Shown: positions 34,262 to 43,600 of the stretch, piece by piece
Layout: each line of letters begins with the position of its first letter
How positions within the stretch are numbered: position 1 is the first letter of the stretch
Assembly (NCBI RefSeq): GCF_900156575.1
Contig: NZ_FTNY01000004.1
Location: 310,001 to 374,000, forward strand
Source: Chryseobacterium shigense
GTDB lineage: Bacteria > Bacteroidota > Bacteroidia > Flavobacteriales > Weeksellaceae
Reading direction: 5' to 3'
DNA length: 64,000 nucleotides
Translations under genes and position numbers: made by a program
Notes under the pieces: generated by a model
The model's input: the letters and a program-made list of their open reading frames with translations, nothing else
What the model was told of the DNA's origin: nothing
Database searches by the model: none

Positions 34262-34678
34262 ATGTCGCAGAATAAGGTCGTTTTGTTACTGGGAAGTAAC
34301 CTGGGAGACCAAAAAAAAAATTTAGAACACGCCTTACAGAAAATCAGTGAGGGCGGGAATGAAATATCACAAATAAGCGAATTTTTAATTACTGAACCTG
34401 TAGAATTTGTTAGTTCCAATATTTTTTGTAATATTGCATCAATAATATTCACGCGTCTTTCACCTATTCAACTCCTTGATTTTGTTAAAAGTATTGAAGT
34501 TGAAATGGGTAGAATTAATGATTCAACATCATCTGGAGGCTATAGCGATAGAATAATAGATATTGATATCATTAAATATAACGATCTGATATTCAGATCC
34601 GAAAGATTAGAAATACCCCATCAAAAGCATTTATTTGAAAGGGATTTTTCTAAAATATTATTGAAAGATTTTATCTAA
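34262..34678 (+). CDS. folK: Hydroxymethyldihydropterin pyrophosphokinase
   Basis: A 138-residue HPPK, which transfers pyrophosphate from ATP to the pterin in folate synthesis. Motifs: VVLLLGSNLGDQKKNL at the N-terminus, SIEVEMGR, SDRIIDIDIIKYNDLIF with the metal-binding Asp pair, and EIPHQKHLFERDF. It is slightly short for the family and lacks the RxxGPR sequence before the Asp pair (GGYSDR instead). It starts next to the divergent sppA gene. Confidence 0.92.
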   Translation: MSQNKVVLLLGSNLGDQKKNLEHALQKISEGGNEISQISEFLITEPVEFVSSNIFCNIASIIFTRLSPIQLLDFVKSIEVEMGRINDSTSSGGYSDRIIDIDIIKYNDLIFRSERLEIPHQKHLFERDFSKILLKDFI

Positions 34679-34703
34679 AATAAAAAAACATAAAACATAC
34701 AAT

Positions 34704-35813
34704 ATGAAATTAGGTTTATTATTATTGGCCGCACTTCCTATCACAGCTTATGCTCAGGACAGTACAACAGTAAACTCTTCAACTGAGTATCCTAATACCT
34801 TCTCTTCAGGTTCTGCTAATGTAAAGCCATTTGACAATAAGTCCAGACGTTTCAACGACTGGTCTATCTCTGTTGGTGGTGGTGCTGCATTTATGGCTCA
34901 TTCCGATTTACGATCTTTTTATGACAAAAAGGTCAATTGGGGTTATAATGCTTATGTAAGTATTGACAAGCAGATCACGCATGCTTTTGGATTAAGCCTT
35001 ATCTATCAGAGAGGTGAAACAAAGCAGAAAGCACAATTAGAAGGAGTAGCAGGTGCGCTGGCTGGTGTAGGTACTGCAACGACCAAATTTGATCAGGTTG
35101 CATTAATGGGAGACATTAATTTTTCCAATTTATTGAGAAGAGTTGATAATCATTCCCCATACAGATGGGCTTTCCACGGGTATGCAGGAATTGGTTTCCA
35201 GGGGTATAATACTTCTCTGCATGACGGAAATGAATACAGATGGAGTGAGACTCCAAAAAGAGTTCCTTTGTTTATCAAACAGAATTTAGACATTAACTCT
35301 CTATTCTATCAATTTGGAGCAGGATTGAAATACAACGTTTCAAGACTTATCGATATTGAAGCAAGAACAATGTATATCATCAGCGGTGACGATGAATTTG
35401 ATGGAGGCGGATGGGCAGGTCCAAATGACTATGACCCTGCAACACCTGGTTCAAAGTACAACATGATCAGCGATTCAAGATCTGATAATGCATGGACAGT
35501 AACTCTAGGAGTTTCTTTCAAATTGGGAAAAAATCTTTCTCATTTAGCATGGCATGATCCGCTTCAGGAAGCATACTACAGAACAAGCGTTTTAGAAAAT
35601 GCAACGACAGAGCTTGTGGTATGTGAAAAAGGAGATGCGGACAATGACGGCGTATGTGACGATTGGGACAGACAGCTAGATACTCCTGCAGGAGCAAGAG
35701 TAGATGGTGCCGGTGTAGCTTTAGATATGGATCTTGACGGAGTGATAGATTTGTATGACAAGTGTGTAACGGTTCCTGGACCTGTTGAAAACAACGGATG
35801 CCCTACAAAATAA
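34704..35813 (+). CDS. OmpA-family beta-barrel protein lacking the OmpA peptidoglycan domain
   Basis: A 369-residue protein with a signal peptide (ends AYAQ), an eight-stranded-type barrel (about 45-275; NDWSISVGGGAAFM, FSNLLRRVDNHSPYRW) and a Ca-binding thrombospondin-3-like segment (DADNDGVCDDWDRQLDTPAG, then DLYDKCVTVPGPVENNGCPT). It stops with CPTK exactly where the tandem paralogue at 35881 continues into its OmpA domain. It may be a genuine short form or a decayed duplicate; the barrel shows no disruption. The spacing of 67 bases to the paralogue suggests local duplication. Confidence 0.9.
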   Translation: MKLGLLLLAALPITAYAQDSTTVNSSTEYPNTFSSGSANVKPFDNKSRRFNDWSISVGGGAAFMAHSDLRSFYDKKVNWGYNAYVSIDKQITHAFGLSLIYQRGETKQKAQLEGVAGALAGVGTATTKFDQVALMGDINFSNLLRRVDNHSPYRWAFHGYAGIGFQGYNTSLHDGNEYRWSETPKRVPLFIKQNLDINSLFYQFGAGLKYNVSRLIDIEARTMYIISGDDEFDGGGWAGPNDYDPATPGSKYNMISDSRSDNAWTVTLGVSFKLGKNLSHLAWHDPLQEAYYRTSVLENATTELVVCEKGDADNDGVCDDWDRQLDTPAGARVDGAGVALDMDLDGVIDLYDKCVTVPGPVENNGCPTK

Positions 35814-35880
35814 TAAACAGGACTTCAAGACTGTTTATGTAAAAATAAAATCATTTAATTAACTAAATAAAAAATACACT

Positions 35881-37317
35881 ATGAAATTAAGTTTAGCAAT
35901 TGTAGCATTAGCAATGGCCATTCCAGCCACAAGCTATGCACAAGACTCAACGGCAGTTTCAAATGGAGAATATCCAAACACATTTTCTTCCGGTTCTGCC
36001 AACGTTTCCCCGTTTACCAATCAATCCAAAAGATTTAACGACTGGTCTATTTCAGCAGGTGCAGGTGTACCTCTAATCCAGTCTGCAGATTTAACTTCTA
36101 TTAAGAATGGTAACGGTAAAAACCTTTTCGGATACTCTGCTTACGTAAGTATTGATAAAGCGATCACGCATGCGTTCGGTTTAAAATTACAATATGACAG
36201 AGGTGAAACAAGACAAGGATGGTTCAATACTAAAGATGCTGCACCTGACGCAACAGCGGTAGGGGCAAGAACTCAGTATGATGCAATCTCTTTACTTGGA
36301 GATATCAACTTCTCTAACTTATTGAGAAGAGTTGATAACCATTCTCCTTTCAGATGGGCACTTCACGGGTATGCAGGTATCGGTACTATTGCTTACAGAG
36401 CATACCAGAAAGATATCACAGGACAAAGACTGGCTACTGAAGTTAAACCATTTAAGTTCGGATCTATGTTTATGCAGGCTGGTGCCGGTTTAAAATATAA
36501 AATCAACAGAAGAATTGACCTTGAAGGCCGATTGATGTATGTAGTAACTGGTGATGATGAATTCGATGGTGGAGGTGACAAATACAGTGCTATCAACAAA
36601 CGTGAAGAGCAAGTATCGGATAACTTCTTCAATGCTACTTTAGGTATTTCATTGAAACTTGGAAAACATGAGTCTCACTTAATGTGGCATGATCCTCTTC
36701 AGGAAATCTATTACAAGCTTGATGTTTTGGCAAACAAAAACCAGGATATTGAAGTATGTAAAAAAGGAGATGCTGATAACGACGGAGTTTGTGACGATTG
36801 GGACAGACAGCTTGATACTCCTGCTGGGGCAAGAGTGGATGGTGCTGGTGTTGCTCTTGATACAGATCTTGACGGCGTAATCGACCTTTACGATAAGTGT
36901 GTAACAGTTCCGGGACCTGTTGAAAACAACGGATGTCCTACTGTAACTCCAGGAAAAGTAGAAGAAACAACTACAAAATTAGAAGGAATTGAGTTTGATT
37001 TAAATTCTGACAGAATCTTACCATCAAATACTCCAATCTTAAATAATGCAGTTAACTATATCAATTCTTCAACTGGTGCTTATAGCGTAATTGGAGCTAC
37101 TGATACAAGAGGAACGGATGCTTACAATCAGAAACTTTCTGAAAGAAGAGCAAATAACGTTAAGACTTATTTAATCAAAAACGGAGTTCAGTCTGGAAAA
37201 ATCAACGCAATAGGAAGAGGTGAAAAAGACCTTAAATATCCTGAGTGTGAACCAGCTACTAAATGCCCTGAATGGAAAAACAGAGCCAACAGAAGAGTAT
37301 ACTTCGAAGCTAAATAA
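35881..37317 (+). CDS. OmpA-family outer-membrane protein
   Basis: A 478-residue protein with a signal peptide (ends SYAQ), N-terminal barrel (about 40-270), thrombospondin-3-like Ca-binding segment (about 285-345) and a C-terminal OmpA domain (about 360-478). The OmpA domain holds the peptidoglycan-binding motif ATDTRGTDAYNQKLSERRAN followed by IGRGEKDLKYPECE and NRANRRVYFEAK. It would tether the outer membrane to the cell wall. It is the full-length partner of the neighbouring gene at 34704, with nearly identical DNA over the Ca-binding segment. A terminator follows. Confidence 0.94.
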   Translation: MKLSLAIVALAMAIPATSYAQDSTAVSNGEYPNTFSSGSANVSPFTNQSKRFNDWSISAGAGVPLIQSADLTSIKNGNGKNLFGYSAYVSIDKAITHAFGLKLQYDRGETRQGWFNTKDAAPDATAVGARTQYDAISLLGDINFSNLLRRVDNHSPFRWALHGYAGIGTIAYRAYQKDITGQRLATEVKPFKFGSMFMQAGAGLKYKINRRIDLEGRLMYVVTGDDEFDGGGDKYSAINKREEQVSDNFFNATLGISLKLGKHESHLMWHDPLQEIYYKLDVLANKNQDIEVCKKGDADNDGVCDDWDRQLDTPAGARVDGAGVALDTDLDGVIDLYDKCVTVPGPVENNGCPTVTPGKVEETTTKLEGIEFDLNSDRILPSNTPILNNAVNYINSSTGAYSVIGATDTRGTDAYNQKLSERRANNVKTYLIKNGVQSGKINAIGRGEKDLKYPECEPATKCPEWKNRANRRVYFEAK

Positions 37318-37338
37318 TATCTTAGCAGTAAATATATC

Positions 37339-37366
37339 AAAGCCGTGCCCTGCACGGCTTTTTTTG
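37339..37366 (+). terminator. Rho-independent terminator after the OmpA-family gene
   Basis: AAAGCCGTGC and GCACGGCTTT form a perfect 10-pair stem with loop CCT, followed by T-rich sequence, 20 bases past the stop codon. Confidence 0.9.
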
Positions 37367-37393
37367 TTGTAATACTTTTATTACTTTTACCTT

Positions 37394-39307
37394 ATGATTT
37401 CTCAGCAGGATTTCCAAAAATTAAAATATGATACCCTAAAGTTTTTTTGGGGCTATGACCGTTTTAGAGATTCTCAGGAGGAGATCATCGATGCAGTCAT
37501 CAATGAAAAAGATAGCCTGGTCCTTTTGCCTACCGGTGCTGGAAAATCACTCTGCTACCAGCTGCCTGCTTTATTGAAAGAAGGAACCTGTCTTGTTATT
37601 TCTCCACTGCTTGCTCTGATGAAAGATCAGGTAGGACAACTCAAACATCGAGGTATCGAGGCAGATTATCTGTCTTCCGAACTGGATGAATATGACGCAG
37701 AAGCAGTTTATGACCGTTGTAAAGACGGACTTACCAAGCTATTATATGTATCTCCGGAAAGATTGACCAATGGCCAATTTTTACAGAATATTGAAGAAAT
37801 TCAGCTTTCGTTTATTGCAGTAGATGAAGCGCACTGTATTTCAGAATGGGGCCAGGATTTCCGCCCAAGCTATCAAAATATTAAGGAATTTAGAAAAAAC
37901 AACCCCAAGATTCCATGTCTGGCTTTAACTGCCACTGCGACTCCCAAGGTATTGGAAGAAATTAAAAATAAACTGGAGCTTAAAAAACCTGTTATTTTTC
38001 AGAAAAGCTTTAAAAGAGAAAATATCAGAATCTTTATGGATGAAGTGTCTGATAAATATCAACGTGTTTTTGATATTTTAAAACACAACAATGATTCAGG
38101 AATTGTCTATGTAAGAACAAGAAAGGACGCAGAAATGCTGGCTGAATTTCTAAAAAAAAATCAGGTAAAAAATGTAGATTATTTCCATGCGGGTTTAACG
38201 ACAAAAGAGAAAAATACAAGGCAGAATATCTGGAATCAAAGTGACCACCACGTCCTGATATCAACCAATGCTTTTGGAATGGGAATAGACAAAGACAATG
38301 TTCGCTTTGTCATCCACTACTCTCCTGCACCGTCACTAGAGAATTATTACCAGGAAATCGGAAGATCAGGAAGGGATGGCAAGGATAGTTTTGCATTTCT
38401 TCTCTGGAACAAACAGGAACTTCTTAATTTTGATGAGATCCTGAAAAATCAAATTCCAAACAAGGCAGAGTTTTTAAAAATCATCACCTACCTCTATTCC
38501 ATTTTCCAGGTGGCAGAATATGAACTGCCGGAAAAAGTGTTCCAGCTCAATACACAAGGAATACAAAATTTCACAAGACTATCGAAAGCTAAGATCAGTA
38601 ATGTTCTTAATTTTCTTCATAATCAGGAAATCATCTATCATAACGACAACAAAAGCCTGTCATCACTGGAGCTTCTTTTCAACGCAGATGAGATAGACCA
38701 GTTACCACAGAAAGACGCTTATTTCATAGAGCTTCTGCTTCGTACAATATCAGGAATCACGACCCACAAGGTTATGTTCAGCGAACAGCAGGTGAGCAAT
38801 AAAATCGGAGTAAGCATTCCTCTCATCAAAGAACGTTTAAAAGAACTTCAGCAGAAAAATTATCTGGAATATGTAGATGGTGCTCTTGCAAGCATTAAAT
38901 TTCTAAAACCGCGTGACGAAAGAGTAACGAATGCAGCCTACTGGAAACTTTTTGAACATATTCAGAAGAATAAGATTCAGAAATGGGAAGAAATCAAGTT
39001 TTTTATTGAAAATAATGATTACTGCAAAATGAAACTTATTCTCGCTTACTTTGGCGAAAAGAATATGAAAAACTGCGGCCAATGCTCAGTCTGTGAAAAA
39101 AACAAACAGTCGATCTTCGGAAAAAATATTTCCCAGCAAATCATTAATATATTGGCTAAAAAACCGTCAACCATCGAAGATCTTTCTGTTCAGCTGAACT
39201 ATCATTCTAAAAATAATATTCTAGAAAATCTGATCTTCCTTCTGGATGCCGGAAAAATAAAAATGCTGAATTTCAGAACGTACGCACTGAATATAAGTAA
39301 TGAGTAA
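37394..39307 (+). CDS. recQ: ATP-dependent DNA helicase RecQ
   Basis: A 637-residue RecQ. Helicase motifs: Walker A in LLPTGAGKSLCYQLPAL, DEAH in AVDEAHCISEWGQDFRPSY, LTATATPKV, and the C-terminal FGMGIDKDNVRFVIHYS with QEIGRSGRDG. The zinc-binding RQC segment shows Cys residues in NDYCKMKL and NCGQCSVCEK, followed by a winged-helix-like end. It lacks an HRDC domain of the E. coli type. Two TACTTTTA elements lie right before the ATG (second at 37382-37389), suggesting a very short leader. Confidence 0.95.
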   Translation: MISQQDFQKLKYDTLKFFWGYDRFRDSQEEIIDAVINEKDSLVLLPTGAGKSLCYQLPALLKEGTCLVISPLLALMKDQVGQLKHRGIEADYLSSELDEYDAEAVYDRCKDGLTKLLYVSPERLTNGQFLQNIEEIQLSFIAVDEAHCISEWGQDFRPSYQNIKEFRKNNPKIPCLALTATATPKVLEEIKNKLELKKPVIFQKSFKRENIRIFMDEVSDKYQRVFDILKHNNDSGIVYVRTRKDAEMLAEFLKKNQVKNVDYFHAGLTTKEKNTRQNIWNQSDHHVLISTNAFGMGIDKDNVRFVIHYSPAPSLENYYQEIGRSGRDGKDSFAFLLWNKQELLNFDEILKNQIPNKAEFLKIITYLYSIFQVAEYELPEKVFQLNTQGIQNFTRLSKAKISNVLNFLHNQEIIYHNDNKSLSSLELLFNADEIDQLPQKDAYFIELLLRTISGITTHKVMFSEQQVSNKIGVSIPLIKERLKELQQKNYLEYVDGALASIKFLKPRDERVTNAAYWKLFEHIQKNKIQKWEEIKFFIENNDYCKMKLILAYFGEKNMKNCGQCSVCEKNKQSIFGKNISQQIINILAKKPSTIEDLSVQLNYHSKNNILENLIFLLDAGKIKMLNFRTYALNISNE

Positions 39308-39318
39308 TGGTGTATCCT

Positions 39319-39347
39319 GAATTTTGCTCCGCAAGTGAATGGTGAAT
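39319..39347 (+). repeat. Dispersed 29-base intergenic repeat, copy A
   Basis: The segment containing CGCAAGTGAATGGTGAAT matches the reverse complement of 54991-55019 at 28 of 29 positions. Shorter diverged relatives are at 47189-47209 and 40686-40701. All lie in gaps between genes. Confidence 0.65.
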
Positions 39348-39563
39348 CTTATACAGCAGATGTCAGATATCCGATTTCAGACAAATTTGTGGTAAACTAG
39401 GATTTTGGATTAGCTTATGGCAATCAAGGTCGGGATAAGAGCTACCCGGTTCGGACCAGTAACTATCAATTGGCAACTAAAACACTCTAAACTATAGAAC
39501 TCTCCGACCCTAAAACCCTCCAACTCTCCTACCCTCCAACTCGAAAACTCTCCCAAAAACCCT

Positions 39564-39571
39564 TATCTTTG
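39564..39571 (+). promoter_or_regulatory. Promoter -7 element for fmt, implying a leaderless mRNA
   Basis: TATCTTTG is a perfect TAnnTTTG match and ends 4 bases before the ATG at 39576, so transcription should begin at or next to the start codon. Confidence 0.6.
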
Positions 39572-39575
39572 TCCT

Positions 39576-40520
39576 ATGAAATCATTGAAAGTCGTTTTTT
39601 TAGGAACTCCGGAGTTTGCAAAGACTTCTTTGGAGGCTATCCATCAGTCAAAACATGAAGTGGTAGGCGTTGTTACTGTTGCTGATAAAGCCAGCGGACG
39701 TGGACAGAAGATCAATCAGTCACCCGTAAAAGTGTATGCTTCGGAAAATAATATTCCTGTTTTCCAGCCTGAGAAATTGAGAAATCCTGAATTTCTAGAG
39801 GAATTGAAAAAACTGGATGCCGATGTTTTTGTAGTTGTGGCTTTCAGAATGATGCCTAAGGTTCTTTTTGAAATGCCTAAACTGGGAACTTTCAATCTTC
39901 ATGCTTCCCTACTCCCTGATTACAGAGGTGCGGCTCCCATCAATTACGCCGTAATTAATGGGGAAGAAAAAACAGGGGCTACTACCTTCTTTATCAATGA
40001 AAAAATTGATGAGGGGAATATTCTTCTTCAGGAAGAACTGGAAATATTGCAGGACGAAAATGCCGGAAGTCTTCACGACCGGTTAATGGAAATGGGTTCA
40101 AAGCTGGTGGTCAAAACACTTGATGGTCTTGCCGAAAATGCCATCGTAGAAAAACCTCAGCCTCATGTGGAGCATCCTAAAAATGCTTATAAAATATTTA
40201 AAGAAGACACCAGAATCAACTGGAAATCATCTTCAAAAACGGTTCATCAATTTATTCTTGGGATGTCACCTTATCCTGCTGCTTTCACTACAATCAAAAT
40301 TGGGGAAGAAGAAAAAGGATTAAAAATATTTGCAGGAAAATTTGAGATGTCAAATCATGGAAAACCTTCCGGAACGTTGGACATCTCTAAAAATGAATTC
40401 AAAATTTACACGGAAGACGGCATCTACTTTCCACAAGAACTTCAGCTTGAAGGGAAAAAAAGGATGACGGTAAAAGATTTTCTGAATGGATTTAGAAATT
40501 TCGAAGAGATAAGTTTGTAG
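39576..40520 (+). CDS. fmt: Methionyl-tRNA formyltransferase
   Basis: A 314-residue enzyme that formylates initiator Met-tRNA. It opens VVFLGTPEFAKTSLEAI. The folate-site loop is NLHASLLPDYRGAAPINYAV with His and the SLLP motif, and the catalytic Asp region is TTFFINEKIDEGNILLQEEL. The C-terminal OB-like domain is present (about 205-305). It probably has its own promoter directly at the start codon. No terminator is seen after it. Confidence 0.96.
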   Translation: MKSLKVVFLGTPEFAKTSLEAIHQSKHEVVGVVTVADKASGRGQKINQSPVKVYASENNIPVFQPEKLRNPEFLEELKKLDADVFVVVAFRMMPKVLFEMPKLGTFNLHASLLPDYRGAAPINYAVINGEEKTGATTFFINEKIDEGNILLQEELEILQDENAGSLHDRLMEMGSKLVVKTLDGLAENAIVEKPQPHVEHPKNAYKIFKEDTRINWKSSSKTVHQFILGMSPYPAAFTTIKIGEEEKGLKIFAGKFEMSNHGKPSGTLDISKNEFKIYTEDGIYFPQELQLEGKKRMTVKDFLNGFRNFEEISL

Positions 40521-40685
40521 GGAATTTTTGAGCTCGGGAGTAGGTAGGTTGAGAGTATATGAAACTGTATTTTATTTGCTGCCGACAGTTGATAGTTTTA
40601 CATTATAAAGATTTCATGTCTAATATTTGATGTATAAAATCTTGATTCTTTAATCTTGTTTTTTGACTCTATTGAGCAGTCATTA

Positions 40686-40701
40686 GCGAAGTAAAATTCA
40701 C
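40686..40701 (-). repeat. Partial relative of the dispersed intergenic repeat
   Basis: On the minus strand GTGAATTTTACTTCGC differs at one base from the corresponding stretch of the copies at 39319 and 54991. It lies in the gap between fmt and the Crp/Fnr gene. Confidence 0.4.
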
Positions 40702-40719
40702 ATTTACGATTCACTCTTA

Positions 40720-41301
40720 CTAGTTTCTGCTCACCATTTTCCGCCTGATTCTGCTTATAAATTCAGGAGTCACTCCCAAATACGCAGCGATCTGAATATT
40801 GGTAAGGCGATGGGCTGTTTTGGGGTATTTTTTCAAAAAGTCCCGATAGAGTTCATCAGAAGGTTTGCTTAAATTGTCTATAATTCTTCGTTGCAAGGCA
40901 ATGATTGACATTTGAAATTTAAGTCTCATCAGCCTTTCAATTTCAGGGATTTCCAGATAGAGTTTTTCTTTGTCTTCTTTTGAAATGAGAAGAATTTCAC
41001 TGTCTTCAATAGCCTGGATATTCAGCTGTGAAGGAATCTGATTAATGAAACTGTCGATATCGGAGATCCACCAGTCTTCTACTGCAAAATAGAGAATCTG
41101 CTCGTCTGCATTGCTGTCTGTACGGAAAACTTTGAAACACCCGTTCATTACAAATCCTTCGGCTTCACAGATATCTCCTTCTTTCAAAAGAAAACCTTTC
41201 TTCTTGATCTTCTGAAGACTGAAAGCACTGCAGTATTTCTCGAGCTTTTCATCCGAGATTTCAATGTACTCCCTGATGTGTTTCTTTAAGGCATCTATCA
41301 T
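40720..41301 (-). CDS. Crp/Fnr family transcriptional regulator
   Basis: A 193-residue protein. The cyclic-nucleotide-binding-like beta roll (about 15-115) has KKKGFLLKEGDICEAEGFVM and CFKVFRTDSNADEQILYF. The C-terminal helix-turn-helix is NIQAAYLGVTPEFISRIRRK. It is the short Bacteroidetes type without the Fe-S cysteines of Fnr, so the ligand is unknown. A TATTTTTA element lies only 4 bases upstream of the ATG. Its target genes cannot be named from position. Confidence 0.9.
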   Translation of the reverse strand: MIDALKKHIREYIEISDEKLEKYCSAFSLQKIKKKGFLLKEGDICEAEGFVMNGCFKVFRTDSNADEQILYFAVEDWWISDIDSFINQIPSQLNIQAIEDSEILLISKEDKEKLYLEIPEIERLMRLKFQMSIIALQRRIIDNLSKPSDELYRDFLKKYPKTAHRLTNIQIAAYLGVTPEFISRIRRKMVSRN

Positions 41302-41312
41302 GGCTTAAAAAT

Positions 41313-41347
41313 AAAAAAAGGTTTAGAAAAATCCTAAACCTTTTTTT
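41313..41347 (-). terminator. Rho-independent terminator after ribBA
   Basis: Fourteen-base arms (core AAGGTTTAG / CTAAACCTT) with a 7-base loop; the minus-strand arm ends in seven T. It lies about 60 bases past the ribBA stop and just upstream of the Crp/Fnr start. Confidence 0.85.
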
Positions 41348-41406
41348 TGATTTTATTTGTACAAATAATCTGTAGCATTCACTACTGATCATTCAGAATT
41401 CACTTT

Positions 41407-42528
41407 TTAAAGCTGAACCAGCTCTGTCACCTCTACATCATATCCACCGACCTGTGGCTTGATATTAGGATTCTGAGTGATCACCTTGAATTTATTGATT
41501 CCAAGATTTTTCAGGATCTGCGTTCCGATACCGTAGTCTCTGTAGTTGTAAGCTAAAGTAGGATGCTGCTCCTGCCCGTCCTGATAATTCATGAACTGCT
41601 GAAGTTTTCTCAATGTATTTTCAGAATTTGAAACGTTATTGATGAAAATTACAGCTCCTTTTCCAGCTTCATTCACCATATTGGTTACTTTTTCCAATAA
41701 AGGCTTCTCACCATTGTTGAGTCTGGTCAGCACATCGAAATAAGAATCTGAAGACTGAACTCTTACCAAAACAGGCTCATCAACCGTCCATGTTCCTTTT
41801 GTCAGGGCAAAATGGATCTGGTCGTTAGAGGTTTCTCTGAAAGCATAGAAATCAAACTCACCATAGGCTGTTTTTACTTTTCTTTCTTCCAGTCTCTCGA
41901 TCAGGTTTCCTTTTTTAAGCTGGTAATGGATCAGATCTTCAATAGAAACAATCTTCATCTCATGCTTTTGAGCGAAAGCGTGAAGCTCAGGCAAACGCGA
42001 CATCGTTCCATCATCGTTCATGATTTCACAGATCACTCCACCTTCTTTTAAACCTGCCAACTGAGTCAGATCGATAGCAGCTTCCGTATGTCCTGCTCTC
42101 TTTAAAACACCTCCTTTTCTTGCACGAAGCGGGAAGATGTGTCCGGGTCTCATGAAATCTGTCGGTTTGGATTTTTCATCCATCAAAGCTAAAATTGTTT
42201 TGGCTCTGTCTCCGGCAGAAATACCTGTAGAGGTTCCGTTTCCAAGAAGGTCAACAGAAACGGTAAAAGCGGTTTCCTTAGGATCACTGCTTCTGCTTAC
42301 CATTACTTCCAAACCAAGCTCGTCACATCTTTTTTCAGGAAGGGGCATACATATAAGTCCTCTTCCGTAAAGTGCCATAAAATTGATAATTTCTGGCGTC
42401 GTCAATTCTGCAGCGCAAAGAAAATCTCCTTCGTTTTCTCTGTCTTCATCATCTACTACTATGATTATTTTACCATTTTTAAGGTCTTCAATAGCCTCTG
42501 GAATAGTATTTAATTTAATATCAGACAT
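41407..42528 (-). CDS. ribB: RibBA: DHBP synthase with a degenerate GTP cyclohydrolase II domain
   Basis: A 373-residue fusion. The N-terminal half (1-205) is a complete 3,4-dihydroxy-2-butanone-4-phosphate synthase, with the metal/substrate motif VVDDEDRENEGD and the RAGHTEAAIDLTQLAG signature. It makes the four-carbon unit of riboflavin from ribulose 5-phosphate. The C-terminal half (206-373) aligns in outline with GTP cyclohydrolase II (NYRDYGIGTQILKNLGI matches its C-terminal core), but the zinc-binding Cys motif and the arginine-rich catalytic segment are missing. It therefore probably does only the RibB reaction, and GTP cyclohydrolase must be encoded elsewhere. Confidence 0.88.
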   Translation of the reverse strand: MSDIKLNTIPEAIEDLKNGKIIIVVDDEDRENEGDFLCAAELTTPEIINFMALYGRGLICMPLPEKRCDELGLEVMVSRSSDPKETAFTVSVDLLGNGTSTGISAGDRAKTILALMDEKSKPTDFMRPGHIFPLRARKGGVLKRAGHTEAAIDLTQLAGLKEGGVICEIMNDDGTMSRLPELHAFAQKHEMKIVSIEDLIHYQLKKGNLIERLEERKVKTAYGEFDFYAFRETSNDQIHFALTKGTWTVDEPVLVRVQSSDSYFDVLTRLNNGEKPLLEKVTNMVNEAGKGAVIFINNVSNSENTLRKLQQFMNYQDGQEQHPTLAYNYRDYGIGTQILKNLGINKFKVITQNPNIKPQVGGYDVEVTELVQL

Positions 42529-42595
42529 GTTTACTTTTTATTTGTGCAAAGATACTTATAAAAATAAGCATCTGCCAATTAATATAGAGGGTTTG

Positions 42596-43600
42596 TTAGG
42601 CTTTGGATAAAGAGTTGGCTGCCTCTCTGAAAATCTCATAAGATCTCAGTCTTTTCTGATGATCGTAGATGTGTGAATTGATAATCAATTCGTCTACATT
42701 GAATTTTTCCTGAAAATCTCTCATTTTTTCTTCAACTTCTGCCTGATCTCCGATAAACGTATATCTTAGTTTCTGAAGCACCATTGATTTTTCCATCGGT
42801 GACCAGATATCATCCATATCATCTACCGGCGGGGCAAAAGGTTTACGGTCATTTCTTACGATATTGATAAAGGCCTGAAACAAAGTAGTAGACATTTTAT
42901 GAGCTTCTTCAGACGTCTCTGCAGCTATACCATTGACACAAGCCATAATATAAGGTTGATCCAGCTGTTGTGAAGGTTGGAAATGTTCTCTGTAAATTTT
43001 AAACGCCATTTCCATCTGCTCCGGAGCAAAATGTCCTGCAAAAGCATACGGAAGTCCAAGTTCAGCAGCCAGCCACGCACTGTCTGTACTGGAACCCAGC
43101 ATATACAATGGAATATCCAGACCTTCACCAGGAATCGCACGGACCAAAGCATCAGAATTTTCTTTTGAAAAATACGTTTGCAGTTCTAAAATTTGTCTTG
43201 GAAACTGCTGGTTGATGATCGCAGGATTTCTTCCTAAAGCCTGAGCGGTAAGTCCGTCTGTTCCCGGAGCTCTTCCCAGACCGAGATCTATCCTTCCCGG
43301 AAAAAGAGATTCCAGGGTTCCGAATTGTTCTGCAATGACCAGTGAGCTGTGGTTGGGAAGCATAATTCCTCCTGATCCTACTCGTATTGTTTTTGTTCCG
43401 TTGGCAATAAAGCCGATCAGAACTGAGGTAGCAGAACTTGCAATACTTTCCATATTGTGATGCTCGGCCAGCCAGAATCTTTTATAATTTAAACTTTCAG
43501 TATGGTTTGCTAAAGATAAACTGTCCTGAAAGGTATCGTGAATGCTTTTCCCCTGCTTTACGGGAGCAAGGTCCAGCACCGATATTTCAAAATTTTTCAT
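42596..43600 (-). CDS. LLM-class flavin-dependent oxidoreductase (luciferase-like, MsnO8 type)
   Basis: A 334-residue bacterial-luciferase-fold protein. It has the [12 protein letters not shown] opening typical of the MsnO8-like subgroup, then [40 protein letters not shown], and [16 protein letters not shown] for FMN binding. The C-terminal [19 protein letters not shown] closes the barrel. Substrate is unknown. It is transcribed in the same direction as ribBA 67 bases downstream, so flavin-dependent enzyme and flavin synthesis may be coexpressed. Confidence 0.92.
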   Translation of the reverse strand: MKNFEISVLDLAPVKQGKSIHDTFQDSLSLANHTESLNYKRFWLAEHHNMESIASSATSVLIGFIANGTKTIRVGSGGIMLPNHSSLVIAEQFGTLESLFPGRIDLGLGRAPGTDGLTAQALGRNPAIINQQFPRQILELQTYFSKENSDALVRAIPGEGLDIPLYMLGSSTDSAWLAAELGLPYAFAGHFAPEQMEMAFKIYREHFQPSQQLDQPYIMACVNGIAAETSEEAHKMSTTLFQAFINIVRNDRKPFAPPVDDMDDIWSPMEKSMVLQKLRYTFIGDQAEVEEKMRDFQEKFNVDELIINSHIYDHQKRLRSYEIFREAANSLSKA

